Below, in pieces: positions 1-9,362 of a DNA stretch of 64,000 nt; within the stretch, counting starts at the first letter, position 1, and each line of letters starts with the position of its first letter. The translations under genes were made by a program, and so were the position numbers. The stretch is from NCBI GenBank assembly GCA_001896545.1, contig MPOT01000057.1:1-64000 (forward strand), in the 5' to 3' direction. The notes under the pieces are model-generated. The model searched no databases. It was not told where the DNA came from and was given only the letters and a program-made list of their open reading frames with translations. The stretch is from Tepidanaerobacter sp. EBM-38 (lineage in GTDB: Bacteria > Bacillota > Thermosediminibacteria > Thermosediminibacterales > Tepidanaerobacteraceae).

Positions 1-224
1 GAATTGCCCATTTTATTGTTTTTTTATGGGGTAAAATTATTTTTTGCATGCCATCAAACCATTATATAGTCTGGGCCTTGGAACAAAGCAATTAACTCAA
101 TTATAGGCAAATAGATAATTTTTTTAGAGTTAAGGTGTGAGCATTCCACTGGAAAATTTTTAGAAAATAGTATAAACTAGTATAAATAGTATAAGTAATA
201 TAAAAATAATGGGGGTAAAATTTA

Positions 225-872
225 ATGAAATTTTTTCTTGACACTGCTAATGTTGATGAAATTCGTGAAGCGGCCGCTACGGGGATTATTTGTGGCATTA
301 CCACAAACCCGACTTTAATAGCCAAAGAAGGCAGGGATTTTAAAGAAACTATTATAGAAATCACTTCAATAGTTGACGGTCCTATCAGTGCTGAAGTAGT
401 AAGCCTTGAAGCAGAGGGTATGGTCAAGGAAGCTGAGGAGATAGCTGCTTGGCATCCTAATATTGTTATAAAAATACCCATGACATGGGAGGGACTCAAA
501 GCAGTAAGCATACTTAGCAAAAAAAACATCAAGACAAATGTAACACTGGTGTTTAATCCAAACCAGGCTCTAGCAGCGGCACGAGCTGGAGCTACATATG
601 TAAGCCCTTTTGTAGGAAGATTTACCGATATAACTCAAGACGGAATTGCTTTGGTTTCAGATATTGCCGAGATATTCAGCTTGCACGATATTTCAACACA
701 AATTATAGCGGCTAGCATCAGAACACCTATGGATGTATTTGAGTCAGCCAGAGCCGGTGCAGACATTGCTACTGTTCCGTATAAAGTGCTTATGCAGATG
801 ATAAAACATCCACTGACAGATATCGGCATTGAGAGATTTTTAGCTGATTGGGAAAGTGTTCCAAAGAAATAA
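225..872 (+). CDS. Small transaldolase / fructose-6-phosphate aldolase family protein
   Basis: 215 aa, the usual length of the short transaldolase (TalC/FSA) family, a cytoplasmic TIM barrel using a Schiff-base lysine. It opens with the family hallmark [10 protein letters not shown] and has TTNPTL near residues 26-31. Lys83 in the VIKIPMT strand lines up with the catalytic lysine of E. coli FsaA (from memory of that sequence). A GGGGGT ribosome site precedes the ATG by about 9 nt. It either transfers dihydroxyacetone units in the pentose phosphate pathway or cleaves/forms fructose 6-phosphate; sequence alone does not separate these. It is monocistronic, bounded by a terminator at 899-940. The 224 nt upstream hold no gene. 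Confidence 0.93.
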   Translation: MKFFLDTANVDEIREAAATGIICGITTNPTLIAKEGRDFKETIIEITSIVDGPISAEVVSLEAEGMVKEAEEIAAWHPNIVIKIPMTWEGLKAVSILSKKNIKTNVTLVFNPNQALAAARAGATYVSPFVGRFTDITQDGIALVSDIAEIFSLHDISTQIIAASIRTPMDVFESARAGADIATVPYKVLMQMIKHPLTDIGIERFLADWESVPKK

Positions 873-898
873 AATTATTTTAATACATTGTAAGAGGA

Positions 899-940
899 AC
901 GGTCCAAAACATTATATATTTGTGTTGGACTGTTTCTTTA
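899..940 (+). terminator. Rho-independent terminator after the transaldolase gene
   Basis: A 9-bp stem (899-907 with 925-933, one G-U pair) is followed by a T-rich run. It sits 27 nt after the stop codon. Confidence 0.7.
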
Positions 941-1145
941 ATTTATTTAACTCTCGCTTTCTAATTCTGAACGTTTAGTATTATTTTACTATCATATAAT
1001 AACTTAATATGGTATAATAATTCACGTAGTACGAGCTGTAATACGGTGATAAATACAAGTTAGCTGAAGCTATTAACGGGATTTTAATAATATATTAAAA
1101 CTGATTTAGATATGTTTAACTCATAAGAAAAGAAGGAGGCAATCT

Positions 1146-1514
1146 ATGAAAAAATATGAAGTTACGGTAACAGCTATCGGTGAAATGGCGCAAAAGTTCT
1201 TTAGTCAAAAGATAATTGTGTTGTTTTCAAAAAAAGAGATGCCGTTGGAAATGCAAGATATTTCTATAATGCATAGCGGCGGAGAGCTATCAGAGGATGT
1301 TAAAACAGGTGACAGGCTTTACCTTGGAAAGAGGGCCTACATTGTTACAGCTGTTGGAGAAAAAGTTAATAATAATTTAAGGTTAATGGGTCATGCATGC
1401 CTTAAATTTGACGGCAAGTCAGTATCGGAAATGCCGGGAGATATCCATTTAAAGGGTGATGGACCACTGGCTATCGATATAGGCGAGAAAATCATCATTG
1501 AAAATGCACAGTAA
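1146..1514 (+). CDS. PTS glucitol/sorbitol-type IIA component
   Basis: 122 aa, matching the length and motif layout of the GutA/SrlB family of sugar-PTS IIA proteins, which pass phosphate from HPr to the IIB domain. His43 in the IMHSGGEL segment sits exactly where E. coli GutA carries its phosphorylated His43 (FIHCHGEL). The downstream VTAVGEKV and LGH/MGH-LKFDG segments also match. Start: AGAAGGAGG, 6 nt before ATG. No IIB or IIC permease gene is nearby, so its sugar is unknown. It heads an operon with the oxidoreductase, a zinc-ribbon protein and enzyme I. TATAAT hexamers at 995-1000 and 1013-1018 are possible -10 elements. Confidence 0.88.
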   Translation: MKKYEVTVTAIGEMAQKFFSQKIIVLFSKKEMPLEMQDISIMHSGGELSEDVKTGDRLYLGKRAYIVTAVGEKVNNNLRLMGHACLKFDGKSVSEMPGDIHLKGDGPLAIDIGEKIIIENAQ

Positions 1515-1543
1515 TCCGTATAAGACATAAGGAGTATATAACT

Positions 1544-2839
1544 ATGTTAAATATAAATACAAGACTTAGAAAGCTTGATGAAAGCGGAGAAAAAATCAAT
1601 GTCGGCCTTGTTGGTGTTGGTCAAATGGGTCGTGGAATCGTAACTCAGGTATTAAAAATGAAAGGCATGAATATACCTATTATAGCAAACAGAACCGTAG
1701 ACAAAGCAAAAGAAGCTTTTTGCGCCGCAGGTATTGATTGTAAAGATATCTGCGTGACAAACACTGTGTCTGAAGCTGAAAAAGCTATAAAAGGCGGTAA
1801 ATATGTGGTAACTGAGGATTTTGAAGTTGTGGCAAAGGTTTTACCGGTGGATGTAGTGATTGAAGCTACAGGTGTGCCGGAGATAGGCGCTCATGCCGCT
1901 TTAAAAGCAATATATAACGGGAAACACGTTGTTATGCTAAATGTCGAAACAGATGTGACAGTGGGACCATTGCTTAAGCAAATGGCAGATAGTGCAGGGG
2001 TTGTATACACTGTGTCTGCAGGAGATGAACCCGGTGCTATCAAAGAGCTTTATGACTTTGCGGATGCTGTGGGTTTTAATATAGTTGCCGTAGGCAAAGG
2101 TAAAAACAATCCGATAAATAGAGAGGCAAACCCTGATACAATGAGGCAAAAAGCCGATGCAAAGGGTATAAATCCGCGAATGCTCACGTCTTTTGTTGAT
2201 GCCACAAATACAATGATTGAGTTGACTGCGGTATCTAATTCTACGGGTTTTGTTCCATCTCAGAGAGGCTTAATCGGGCCTTGTGCTACCTTAAAAGATA
2301 TTCCAAAACTTTTTAGTTTAAAGGAGCAAGGCGGATTACTAGACAAGTATGGTGTAGTAGATTATGCATTGGGTATAGCTCCCGGAGTTTTTGTAGTTAT
2401 TAATTCAGACTATCCGGTAACAAAGGAGATTATGTCTTATATTTCAATGGGGGAAGGGCCAAATTATGTTTTATACAGGCCATACCATTTAGTGTGTATT
2501 GAAACACCGCTTTCGGCGGCTAGGGCATTTTTGTATGGTGAACCAACAATTGCTCCGGCAGGTGCACCGATTTCGGAAACGGTTGCGGTAGCCAAGAAGG
2601 ATTTAAAAGCAGGAGAGTCTTTGGACGGAATTGGCGGATACACGGTTTATGGTATTATTGATACGGCAGAAAATGCGCGCAAGCAAAATGCTCTTCCTAT
2701 TGGCTTGATAAACGATAAGACAGTTCTTAAAACCGATGTAAAAAAGGGAGAAACCATATGTTATGATATGGTAAATTTAGATGATGACTCAATTGTTTTG
2801 CAGTTAAGAAGGATACAGGATAAATTTTTCAAAAATTAA
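1544..2839 (+). CDS. COG4091-type NAD(P)-dependent oxidoreductase with SAF domain (homoserine dehydrogenase-like)
   Basis: 431 aa. The Rossmann motif GVGQMG is at residues 24-29; the central part is homoserine-dehydrogenase-like; a C-terminal SAF-like segment (roughly 340-425) carries LKAGESLDGIGGYTVYG. Proteins of this family are often annotated 'predicted homoserine dehydrogenase' and frequently sit near glucitol-type PTS genes, so a polyol or sugar-acid substrate is more likely than homoserine; this is inference. It starts 29 nt after the IIA gene, with AAGGAG about 11 nt before the ATG. A start at the conserved N-terminus gives full length. Confidence 0.8.
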   Translation: MLNINTRLRKLDESGEKINVGLVGVGQMGRGIVTQVLKMKGMNIPIIANRTVDKAKEAFCAAGIDCKDICVTNTVSEAEKAIKGGKYVVTEDFEVVAKVLPVDVVIEATGVPEIGAHAALKAIYNGKHVVMLNVETDVTVGPLLKQMADSAGVVYTVSAGDEPGAIKELYDFADAVGFNIVAVGKGKNNPINREANPDTMRQKADAKGINPRMLTSFVDATNTMIELTAVSNSTGFVPSQRGLIGPCATLKDIPKLFSLKEQGGLLDKYGVVDYALGIAPGVFVVINSDYPVTKEIMSYISMGEGPNYVLYRPYHLVCIETPLSAARAFLYGEPTIAPAGAPISETVAVAKKDLKAGESLDGIGGYTVYGIIDTAENARKQNALPIGLINDKTVLKTDVKKGETICYDMVNLDDDSIVLQLRRIQDKFFKN

Positions 2840-2885
2840 GTTACAACTATAAAGATCAAAAAAGCAGTGAAACGAGGTGTATAAA

Positions 2886-3206
2886 ATGACCTCAAAAATG
2901 AAAGCCGAACTTTTTTGTCTGCATTGCAACAAGGATACTCCACATACGGTTATATATGCAGGAAATACCTTAAAAAGTATAAAATGTTCAAACTGCGGCA
3001 GCGAAATTGAAATAAGGCGAGATAAACTCATTGAAAATTATGCTGTAGATTTTATAGAGCGTATTTTTACAAAACCGTACCGAATGACTCGAGAACTGGA
3101 ACAAGACTTGACCAAGTTCATATTGTCGCTACCCATTAGGATAATAACAAAACCTTATCGAATTGCAAAAGAGATGGGTGAAATAATTAAAGAAGAGCAG
3201 GATTGA
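2886..3206 (+). CDS. Zinc-ribbon protein ('bh protein' type)
   Basis: 106 aa from ATG 2886, chosen because the GAGG site at 2874-2877 lies 8 nt upstream; a GTG at 2877 overlaps that site. Two CxxC pairs (Cys11/Cys14 and Cys34/Cys37) form a likely zinc ribbon. The C-terminal half repeats TKPYR twice and looks helical. Function unknown. Its place between an oxidoreductase and enzyme I suggests a role in, or regulation of, the same operon, but nothing in the sequence shows which. Confidence 0.75.
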   Translation: MTSKMKAELFCLHCNKDTPHTVIYAGNTLKSIKCSNCGSEIEIRRDKLIENYAVDFIERIFTKPYRMTRELEQDLTKFILSLPIRIITKPYRIAKEMGEIIKEEQD

Positions 3207-3223
3207 CAATAGGAGGTTAATAT

Positions 3224-4945
3224 ATGATAAAAGGAATTGCAGCATCACCTGGAATCGAAATAGGAAAGGCGCATGTCATAAAACCTCAAGAGGTTGTGAT
3301 AAATACCGCATCCATTATAAAAGAAGCTGTAGATGAGGAAATAAAGAAGCTAGAAGAGGCTATTTGCGCTTCAAAGTTGCAGCTTGAGCAAATTAAGCAA
3401 AAGACGGAAAAAGAATTGAGTCAAGATAAGGCTGAAATTTTTGATGCTCACCTTATGATACTTGAAGATCCGGTTTTTTTAGATGAGATAAAATCTAAAA
3501 TAAAAACTGAGTTGATTACTGCAGACAATGCAACAGCCCAAGTTGTAAAAAAGTATATAGAGACTTTTGAAGATATGGAAAATGCATATATGAAAGAAAG
3601 GTCCGTTGATATCAAGGATGTTGGATCAAGAATAATAAGAAATGTTTTAGGTGTTACTGCCGACAGTTTTAGTTTTACTGAAAAGGTTATTATTATAGCA
3701 AAAGACTTAACGCCTTCTGATACGGCTCAAATGGACAAGGATAAGGTTTTAGCTTTTGCAACTGACATGGGTGGCCGCACATCTCATACGGCTATAATGG
3801 CAAGATCCCTTGAAATACCTGCGGTAGTCGGCTTGAAAAATATAACGGACAAAGTTAAAGAAGGAGATATTGTTGTTATAGACGGCAATTACGGAATTGT
3901 CTATATAAATCCTGATGATTCTATTTTACAGAAATATAAAAAGCTAAAACAGGATTACTTGGAGTATCGTAAGCAATTAAAAGAGCTGAAAGAGCTTCCT
4001 GCCGAAACCAGCGATAAATTGCGGAGGGTGGAAATTTCGGCAAATATTGGAACACCGAAAGATGTCAAAAGTGCCATTGAAAATGGAGCAGAAGGTGTTG
4101 GCCTTTATCGTACGGAGTTTTTATACATGGATCGTGAAACACTTCCGACAGAGGAAGAACAATTTAACGCATATAGAGAAGTAATTGAAAAAATGGCTCC
4201 AAGGCCAATTATTATAAGAACACTGGACATTGGCGGAGACAAGAAACTAACATATCTTGACATGCCTGAAGAACTCAATCCATTTTTAGGCTGGCGAGCT
4301 ATTCGCATGTGTTTGGATAGACCTAGCATACTTAAGACTCAGCTTAGAGCAATTCTAAGGGCTAGCGCTTATGGAAATGCTAAAATTATGTATCCCATGG
4401 TATCTGGCACCGAAGAAGTCCGTAGGGCTAATGCGATTTTAAATGAAGCAAAGCAAGAACTGAAAGCCGAAGGAATACCTTTTGATGAAAATCTAGAAGT
4501 CGGTATAATGGTAGAAATACCATCAGCGGCGATTACGGCTGATATTCTGGCCAAGGAAGTGGATTTTTTCAGTATCGGAACTAATGATTTAATCCAGTAT
4601 ACCCTGGCAGTAGACCGCATGAATGAACATATATCATATTTATATGAGCCTCTTCATCCGGCAGTGCTAAGACTTATTAAAAATGTCATTGATGCTTCAC
4701 ATAAAGCAGGTAAATGGACCGGCATGTGCGGGGAAATGGCGGGGGACACCTCGGCAACTGCTATTCTTTTAGGCATGGGATTGGATGAGTTCTCTATGAG
4801 TGCATCCTCAATACCGCAAGTTAAGAAAATAATTCGATCTCTCACGTATGATGAGGCCAAACAAATTGCTGAAAAGGCATTATCGATGAATGAAGCGGAC
4901 GAGATAAGGAACATGGTGAATAAAGCCTTAGAAAAGATTATATAA
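3224..4945 (+). CDS. ptsI: Phosphoenolpyruvate-protein phosphotransferase (PTS enzyme I)
   Basis: 573 aa, normal length. Enzyme I autophosphorylates from PEP and hands the phosphate to HPr in the cytoplasm. The phospho-histidine is His188 in GGRTSHTAIMAR; the PEP-binding C-terminal domain has GLYRTEFL near 293-300, the catalytic GMCGEMAGD with Cys502, and IGTNDLIQYT. It is the last gene of the IIA operon, 17 nt after the zinc-ribbon gene, with an AGGAGG site. No HPr (ptsH) gene is in the window. Confidence 0.97.
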   Translation: MIKGIAASPGIEIGKAHVIKPQEVVINTASIIKEAVDEEIKKLEEAICASKLQLEQIKQKTEKELSQDKAEIFDAHLMILEDPVFLDEIKSKIKTELITADNATAQVVKKYIETFEDMENAYMKERSVDIKDVGSRIIRNVLGVTADSFSFTEKVIIIAKDLTPSDTAQMDKDKVLAFATDMGGRTSHTAIMARSLEIPAVVGLKNITDKVKEGDIVVIDGNYGIVYINPDDSILQKYKKLKQDYLEYRKQLKELKELPAETSDKLRRVEISANIGTPKDVKSAIENGAEGVGLYRTEFLYMDRETLPTEEEQFNAYREVIEKMAPRPIIIRTLDIGGDKKLTYLDMPEELNPFLGWRAIRMCLDRPSILKTQLRAILRASAYGNAKIMYPMVSGTEEVRRANAILNEAKQELKAEGIPFDENLEVGIMVEIPSAAITADILAKEVDFFSIGTNDLIQYTLAVDRMNEHISYLYEPLHPAVLRLIKNVIDASHKAGKWTGMCGEMAGDTSATAILLGMGLDEFSMSASSIPQVKKIIRSLTYDEAKQIAEKALSMNEADEIRNMVNKALEKII

Positions 4946-4954
4946 TAAAAAAGT

Positions 4955-5003
4955 AAAGGTTCATCATAAAACTAATTGGAAAGTATTTTACGATGAACCT
5001 TTT
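4955..5003. terminator. Bidirectional terminator between ptsI and the AEC transporter
   Basis: An AAAGGTTCATC arm (4955-4965) pairs with its complement at 4992-5003. T-runs lie on both sides, serving the convergent genes. Confidence 0.8.
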
Positions 5004-5008
5004 TATGT

Positions 5009-5968
5009 TTATACATAATTTAAAACGAGCATGTATAATGGTATAACTAAGAGAATTGCCAAAGTTGTGAGTGTAATCATTATTGCTACATATTCACTAT
5101 CGGCTCCATATGCTTTTGAAATTATAGCCGTATTTGTCATAACTGGCATAGCTGCCTGTATAACAAAAACATCTCTCATAAGCTTTGGGATATGAAATAC
5201 ATTAGATAAAAGAAGAATGGTGAACGGTGCAATTATAAAACGCCCTATTAGCAGTGCGGCCATTTCTTTATCAAATCTTATATTGCGTATATTTACGGCG
5301 CTGATTGTGATTCCTATAAAAATCATAGACAGAGGCGTTGTAAGGTTACCTAAATTTTTAAGAGTATCCATAAGAAAATCGGGAAGATTAATATTTAATA
5401 AAATCAACATTAGAGCTGTTAACAAACCTATAAGCGGTGGTGAAAGAATTTTTCTTACTGTGTCTATAGAAAAAACAATCTTAGTAGGTGTATTCGTGCT
5501 GTTTACTGTTCCGTCTTTTTTTATTTCAGAAACACCCAGTGTCCAAAAAAAGAAAGAGTTAACCACATAATAAAAAAGTACATATGGCAGGCTTTTTTCA
5601 CCAAATAAGGCCATATTTATTGGCAGCCCCATAAATATGGTATTTGAATTAAAAAACATGGAACGAAAGGCCCCGCGCCTGCTAGGATTAATATTGAGGA
5701 TATGTGCAATCAAAATACTCATTAAATAACACAAAAGCATAGATAATGAAGGGACTATAAGTGCATTACCTGCCGTTAAAATATCATCTTTTCCAAAGTT
5801 GCTCATCATATTATATATCATAAGAGCGGGTAAGGATATATTGACAACCAGCTTTACCAAAAGGTTGGGACAGTCCCCCTCAAACCAGTGCCTAGAGTTT
5901 AAAAAAGCTCCCAGCAAAACCATAAGCATTATACTTAAAATACTTTCACTTGCTTTTATTATAGCCAA
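5009..5968 (-). CDS. AEC (auxin efflux carrier) family transporter
   Basis: 319 aa integral membrane protein with about ten hydrophobic segments, laid out as in the AEC/malonate-transporter family (SILSIMLMVLLGAFL at the N-terminus; FNSNTIFMGLPI in the middle). Start: TTG 5968, with AGGAGG 7 nt upstream; an ATG at 6004 would overlap the preceding gene and has no site. It follows the GldG-like gene by 11 nt, so it is probably co-transcribed. Substrate unknown; family members export organic acids or amino acids. Confidence 0.82.
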   Translation of the reverse strand: MAIIKASESILSIMLMVLLGAFLNSRHWFEGDCPNLLVKLVVNISLPALMIYNMMSNFGKDDILTAGNALIVPSLSMLLCYLMSILIAHILNINPSRRGAFRSMFFNSNTIFMGLPINMALFGEKSLPYVLFYYVVNSFFFWTLGVSEIKKDGTVNSTNTPTKIVFSIDTVRKILSPPLIGLLTALMLILLNINLPDFLMDTLKNLGNLTTPLSMIFIGITISAVNIRNIRFDKEMAALLIGRFIIAPFTILLLSNVFHIPKLMRDVFVIQAAMPVMTNTAIISKAYGADSEYVAIMITLTTLAILLVIPLYMLVLNYV

Positions 5969-5979
5969 AAAACATCCTC

Positions 5980-7404
5980 CTATAAGTTTCTTCTTTTTAA
6001 CCACATAACAAAGCCGATGATGAGCATTAGGAGTGGTATAAATATTACAGTAGTGTAGAAAATCTTATTCACCATTTCTCCTGTCAAATTTACAAAGGGC
6101 GGTTCAGTGGTTTTGGCGGGAATACTTAGTACATTCGAAGTTTGAAGCAGCCAATTTACACTGCTTGCGGCAAAATCTAGGTTTCCAGCAAGACCTATTG
6201 ATTGAGAACCTAAAAAAGCAATATTTCCAACCACAACGGCTACAGGTTCACCGAGTTCTAAATCGGGAGCTGTTATCATATTTGGTTCTAAAGGTGCTTG
6301 CCTTGCTGCCTCTGTTGTTTTAGATATTGCATAAGCCAAATGTAGCGGCCCGGGAATATCATTTTCATCTAATGAAGCTTGAACTTTTTCAAGCTCTGTT
6401 TCTCCAAAAGCTTTTTGGCTAGTAATTAAGAGTGAATTTACTTGAAGCTTTTCAGGAACTTGCTGTAAAACCTCAAAGCTGCGGGCATATGGAAACACAA
6501 CCGAAAGTTTCTTTTCTAAAAGCACATCTGTTACATCATGCTTTTCCACCATAGGCACTGGTGTAAGGGGATCCGAATAAAAAGATCTTTCTGAATCAGC
6601 GACTATATCATCATGCATTTTTAAGCCTAAAGTGGCCAGCAAACTCTTCCAACCATCCAGTGGCACTTTTGGGTCAGTCGGGCTGAAAAAGATTAACATC
6701 TTACCGCCGGATTTTATATAATCCTCAAGCAAATCCCTCTCTTTAGCTATCAGGTCTTTTTGTGGACCGGCTGCGATGATTAGGTTCGCATCTTCCGGAA
6801 TTCTGCCTTCCACAGGTAATTCAAGTTGCTTGGAGGTGTATCCCTCGCCTTTCAAAAACGAATTAAACCTGTCCAGAACAGATATAGGACTAGCTTCACC
6901 ATGACCTGAAAGAAAGTAAATTACGGCGTGTGTTTGTTCTTTAAGGTTAAGGATAGCTCGAGTTACAGCTTGCTCGCCGTTAAAGTCCATTGAATATTGA
7001 TTTGTACCTGGCGAATAAAGGTTGTATTGACTTATGACTTGCTTGTGCTTTGCATCTTCAACAACAATAGTGTTATATTCTTGGATATTATATTTTTTTG
7101 CAAGTGCAGGTTCTTTTTGTGGATCAAAAAAACTAACGTCAATTTTTGAAGAAGCAAAATCATATCCTTTTAAAAGATTTTTTATATCACTACCCGTACT
7201 GCTATTTTCGGCGATAAAAGCGGTAATTTTTATCTTCTCATTTAACTGATCTATAACTTCCATAGTCTTTTGGGAAAGCGTAAATCGACGTGATTGTGTA
7301 AGATCCCAACGATAGTGGTATTGAGCTGCTGCGATATTGATGCCGACCAATGCAGCTATCAGAAAAACTACAACAAATGTATATGAAAACCTTTTATATG
7401 TCAT
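5980..7404 (-). CDS. GldG-like ABC-associated membrane protein
   Basis: 474 aa. One transmembrane segment at about 8-28, a large extracytoplasmic region with a GldG-type ABC_transp_aux fold (phrases such as FLSGHGE and LIIAAGPQKDL), and a second transmembrane segment at about 448-468. Third gene of an ABC operon whose order, ATPase-permease-GldG, matches the Bacteroidetes GldAFG set. In Firmicutes its role is not established and gliding is not implied. ATG with GGAGG 9 nt upstream. Confidence 0.82.
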   Translation of the reverse strand: MTYKRFSYTFVVVFLIAALVGINIAAAQYHYRWDLTQSRRFTLSQKTMEVIDQLNEKIKITAFIAENSSTGSDIKNLLKGYDFASSKIDVSFFDPQKEPALAKKYNIQEYNTIVVEDAKHKQVISQYNLYSPGTNQYSMDFNGEQAVTRAILNLKEQTHAVIYFLSGHGEASPISVLDRFNSFLKGEGYTSKQLELPVEGRIPEDANLIIAAGPQKDLIAKERDLLEDYIKSGGKMLIFFSPTDPKVPLDGWKSLLATLGLKMHDDIVADSERSFYSDPLTPVPMVEKHDVTDVLLEKKLSVVFPYARSFEVLQQVPEKLQVNSLLITSQKAFGETELEKVQASLDENDIPGPLHLAYAISKTTEAARQAPLEPNMITAPDLELGEPVAVVVGNIAFLGSQSIGLAGNLDFAASSVNWLLQTSNVLSIPAKTTEPPFVNLTGEMVNKIFYTTVIFIPLLMLIIGFVMWLKRRNL

Positions 7405-7417
7405 CTAATCTTTCCTC

Positions 7418-8128
7418 CTAGGACCATACTCGACTTGATACGCTATACATGGATAAAATCAGCGATACCAGTATTATGCTCATAAAATACACGATGTGCG
7501 TTGTATCGATAACGCCTCGTAAAAAATCCATATAGTGTTCAGAAATTGAAAGCGTTTTAAAAAATGAACCCAGCGGTCCGGAGATACTGTCGGAAAGCCA
7601 GCTTGATATCCATAAAAGCAGTAAAATACCGAAACCGGATATACTTGCTATTACTTGACTTTTGGTAAAAGAAGAACATAAAATGCCAATTGAAAGGTAT
7701 GCGGCAACAAGTAAAAAGAAGCCTAAATAGGTAGCAAGAATAACACCCTTGTCAGGAGTTGAAAGAGTAAGTAAAATTCCGGGATAGATAAAAGTCAGTG
7801 CTGTTATAAAAAGAAAAAAGCCTAATGCAGCCAAATACTTACCTATAATTAACTGCGGTACAGTGATAGGTGATGTTAATAAAAACTCCATCGTGCCATC
7901 CTGTTCTTCTCCGGCTAAAAGTTTCATTGTAAGGGCGGGAGCTGCAAATATTAAGATTACTGCAAGATTCATAAAGACACCGGAAATATCTGCTATTCGA
8001 GTCGTAAAAAGCGTTACTGAAAAGAAATAACCACCTAAAGCAAGGATGACAGCACTGATAACATATGCTAGAGGTGAATAAAAAAAACCTTTTATTTCTT
8101 TTTTGAAAATAGATATTACCGCGTTCAT
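7418..8128 (-). CDS. ABC-2 type permease (GldF-like)
   Basis: 236 aa with about six transmembrane segments and the ABC2_membrane pattern, including KLLAGEEQDGTMEFLLTSP near residues 70-90. That KE(E/Q)GT(M/L)E cytoplasmic element is typical of ABC-2 permeases. It starts 1 nt after the ATPase stop, with its AGGAGG site inside the ATPase 3' end, so the two are translationally close-coupled. Probable membrane partner of the ATPase; substrate unknown. Confidence 0.87.
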   Translation of the reverse strand: MNAVISIFKKEIKGFFYSPLAYVISAVILALGGYFFSVTLFTTRIADISGVFMNLAVILIFAAPALTMKLLAGEEQDGTMEFLLTSPITVPQLIIGKYLAALGFFLFITALTFIYPGILLTLSTPDKGVILATYLGFFLLVAAYLSIGILCSSFTKSQVIASISGFGILLLLWISSWLSDSISGPLGSFFKTLSISEHYMDFLRGVIDTTHIVYFMSIILVSLILSMYSVSSRVWS

Positions 8129-8129
8129 T

Positions 8130-9095
8130 TTAGTTTGCCTCCTTTTGTGATGCAGCAGTGGGTTCTTCGGTTACAAGTTCTAAGAAGATTTCTTCAAGAG
8201 ACATAAAAGATGATTTCATTTCCAATATAGGAAAATTACCTTCTGACATTGCATAAAAAAGCGATTCCCTTATATCTTTATCTAATTCGGACTGAACAGT
8301 ATATTCGCATAAATTTTCTTTTAAAACTTTGCTTACTGTAATGTTTTTAATACCTGAAAGACTCTCCAATGTGGTACAAATTTTATCTTGAGGGCCTTTT
8401 ATTTGCAGTACGATTTCCTGATGTCCCATTAAAGATTTACCTAAATTTTGTGGCGTATTTTCTACTATTAAATTTCCCTTATTGATTATTGCAACTCTGT
8501 GACACAGACTGCTTACTTCCGGCAGTATATGAGAACTTAAAATCACTGTTCGTTTTCCGGAAAGCTCTTGTATAAGCTGCCGTATTTCTATTATTTGCTG
8601 AGGGTCAAGACCTACTGTGGGTTCATCCAGTATCAAAACCTGAGGATTGGCTACTAAGGCCTGAGCTAAACCCACTCGCTGACGATATCCGCGGGACAGA
8701 TGACCTATGAGGCGTTTTTTAACATCGGAAATTCCGACTTCTTCAATGACTCTATTGACATGATGAGCTTTATCTTTGCCCTTTAAGCCTCTTAATTCCG
8801 CAGCAAAATTAATATAATCATAAACCGTCATATCTTTATAAAGCGGAGGATTTTCAGGCAAATATCCTATATACCTTTTTGCGGTAACAGGTTCTTTTAC
8901 TACATCAAACCCGGCCACTTTTACAGACCCCGATGTGGGTAGCAGGTATCCGGCAATTATTCTCATGGTTGTAGATTTGCCGGCTCCGTTCGGACCTAGC
9001 AGGCCAAGAACCTCTCCACTTCTTACAAATAGGGATATATTATTAATTGCGGTTTTATTGCCATACTTTTTTGTTACATTAAAAAGTTCAATCAA
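8130..9095 (-). CDS. ABC transporter ATP-binding protein (GldA-like)
   Basis: 321 aa. Walker A GPNGAGKST at 34-42, signature LSRGYRQR at 133-140 (LSRGY instead of LSGGQ, common in this subfamily), Walker B VLILDEP at 153-159, and H-loop SSHIL. The C-terminal ~90 residues are an accessory region typical of ABC-2 exporters. Start: TTG 9095, with GAGGTG 8 nt upstream. First gene of the minus-strand ABC operon, divergent from the SASP gene 73 nt away. Confidence 0.92.
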   Translation of the reverse strand: MIELFNVTKKYGNKTAINNISLFVRSGEVLGLLGPNGAGKSTTMRIIAGYLLPTSGSVKVAGFDVVKEPVTAKRYIGYLPENPPLYKDMTVYDYINFAAELRGLKGKDKAHHVNRVIEEVGISDVKKRLIGHLSRGYRQRVGLAQALVANPQVLILDEPTVGLDPQQIIEIRQLIQELSGKRTVILSSHILPEVSSLCHRVAIINKGNLIVENTPQNLGKSLMGHQEIVLQIKGPQDKICTTLESLSGIKNITVSKVLKENLCEYTVQSELDKDIRESLFYAMSEGNFPILEMKSSFMSLEEIFLELVTEEPTAASQKEAN

Positions 9096-9123
9096 ATCAA
9101 TGGCACCTCACTCTAATGATTTG

Positions 9124-9152
9124 GAATAATATTTTCCTGCCAGGACAATCTA
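9124..9152 (+). promoter_or_regulatory. Possible sigma-G-type promoter for the SASP gene
   Basis: GAATA (9124-9128), a 17-nt spacer, then CAATCTA (9146-9152). This fits the forespore sigma-G consensus GHATR / CATWHTA with one mismatch. The leader would be only about 10 nt, which is short and lowers confidence. Confidence 0.4.
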
Positions 9153-9168
9153 AAACCGAGGTGAGTTT

Positions 9169-9354
9169 ATGACTAAAAAAAATGAAATTCCTAACCTTAC
9201 TGAGAAACTTAAAATAGAAGCAGCTATGGAGTTGGGTCTTTTAGAAAAAGCTCAGCTTTTAGGCTGGGACAAATTAACTGCTCAAGAAACTGGTAAAATT
9301 GGAGCATTAGTTAAAAAAATGCTAAAACACAATCTAAATTATACCACAGAATGA
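9169..9354 (+). CDS. Small acid-soluble spore protein, alpha/beta type
   Basis: 61 aa. It holds both signatures of alpha/beta SASPs, which coat forespore DNA: KIEAAMELGL (around the GPR cleavage region) and GWDKLTAQETGKIGALVKKML. These dissolve into amino acids at germination after cleavage by the GPR protease, encoded at 59.5 kb. GAGGTG precedes the ATG. Monocistronic, followed by hairpins at 9363-9385 and 9411-9460. Confidence 0.88.
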   Translation: MTKKNEIPNLTEKLKIEAAMELGLLEKAQLLGWDKLTAQETGKIGALVKKMLKHNLNYTTE

Positions 9355-9362
9355 ATCAATTT

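Noticed and set aside
1-224. Promoter or gene before the transaldolase
   Set aside because: Only a weak TTGCAT/TATAGT pair with 15-nt spacing; no gene, and not strong enough to annotate.
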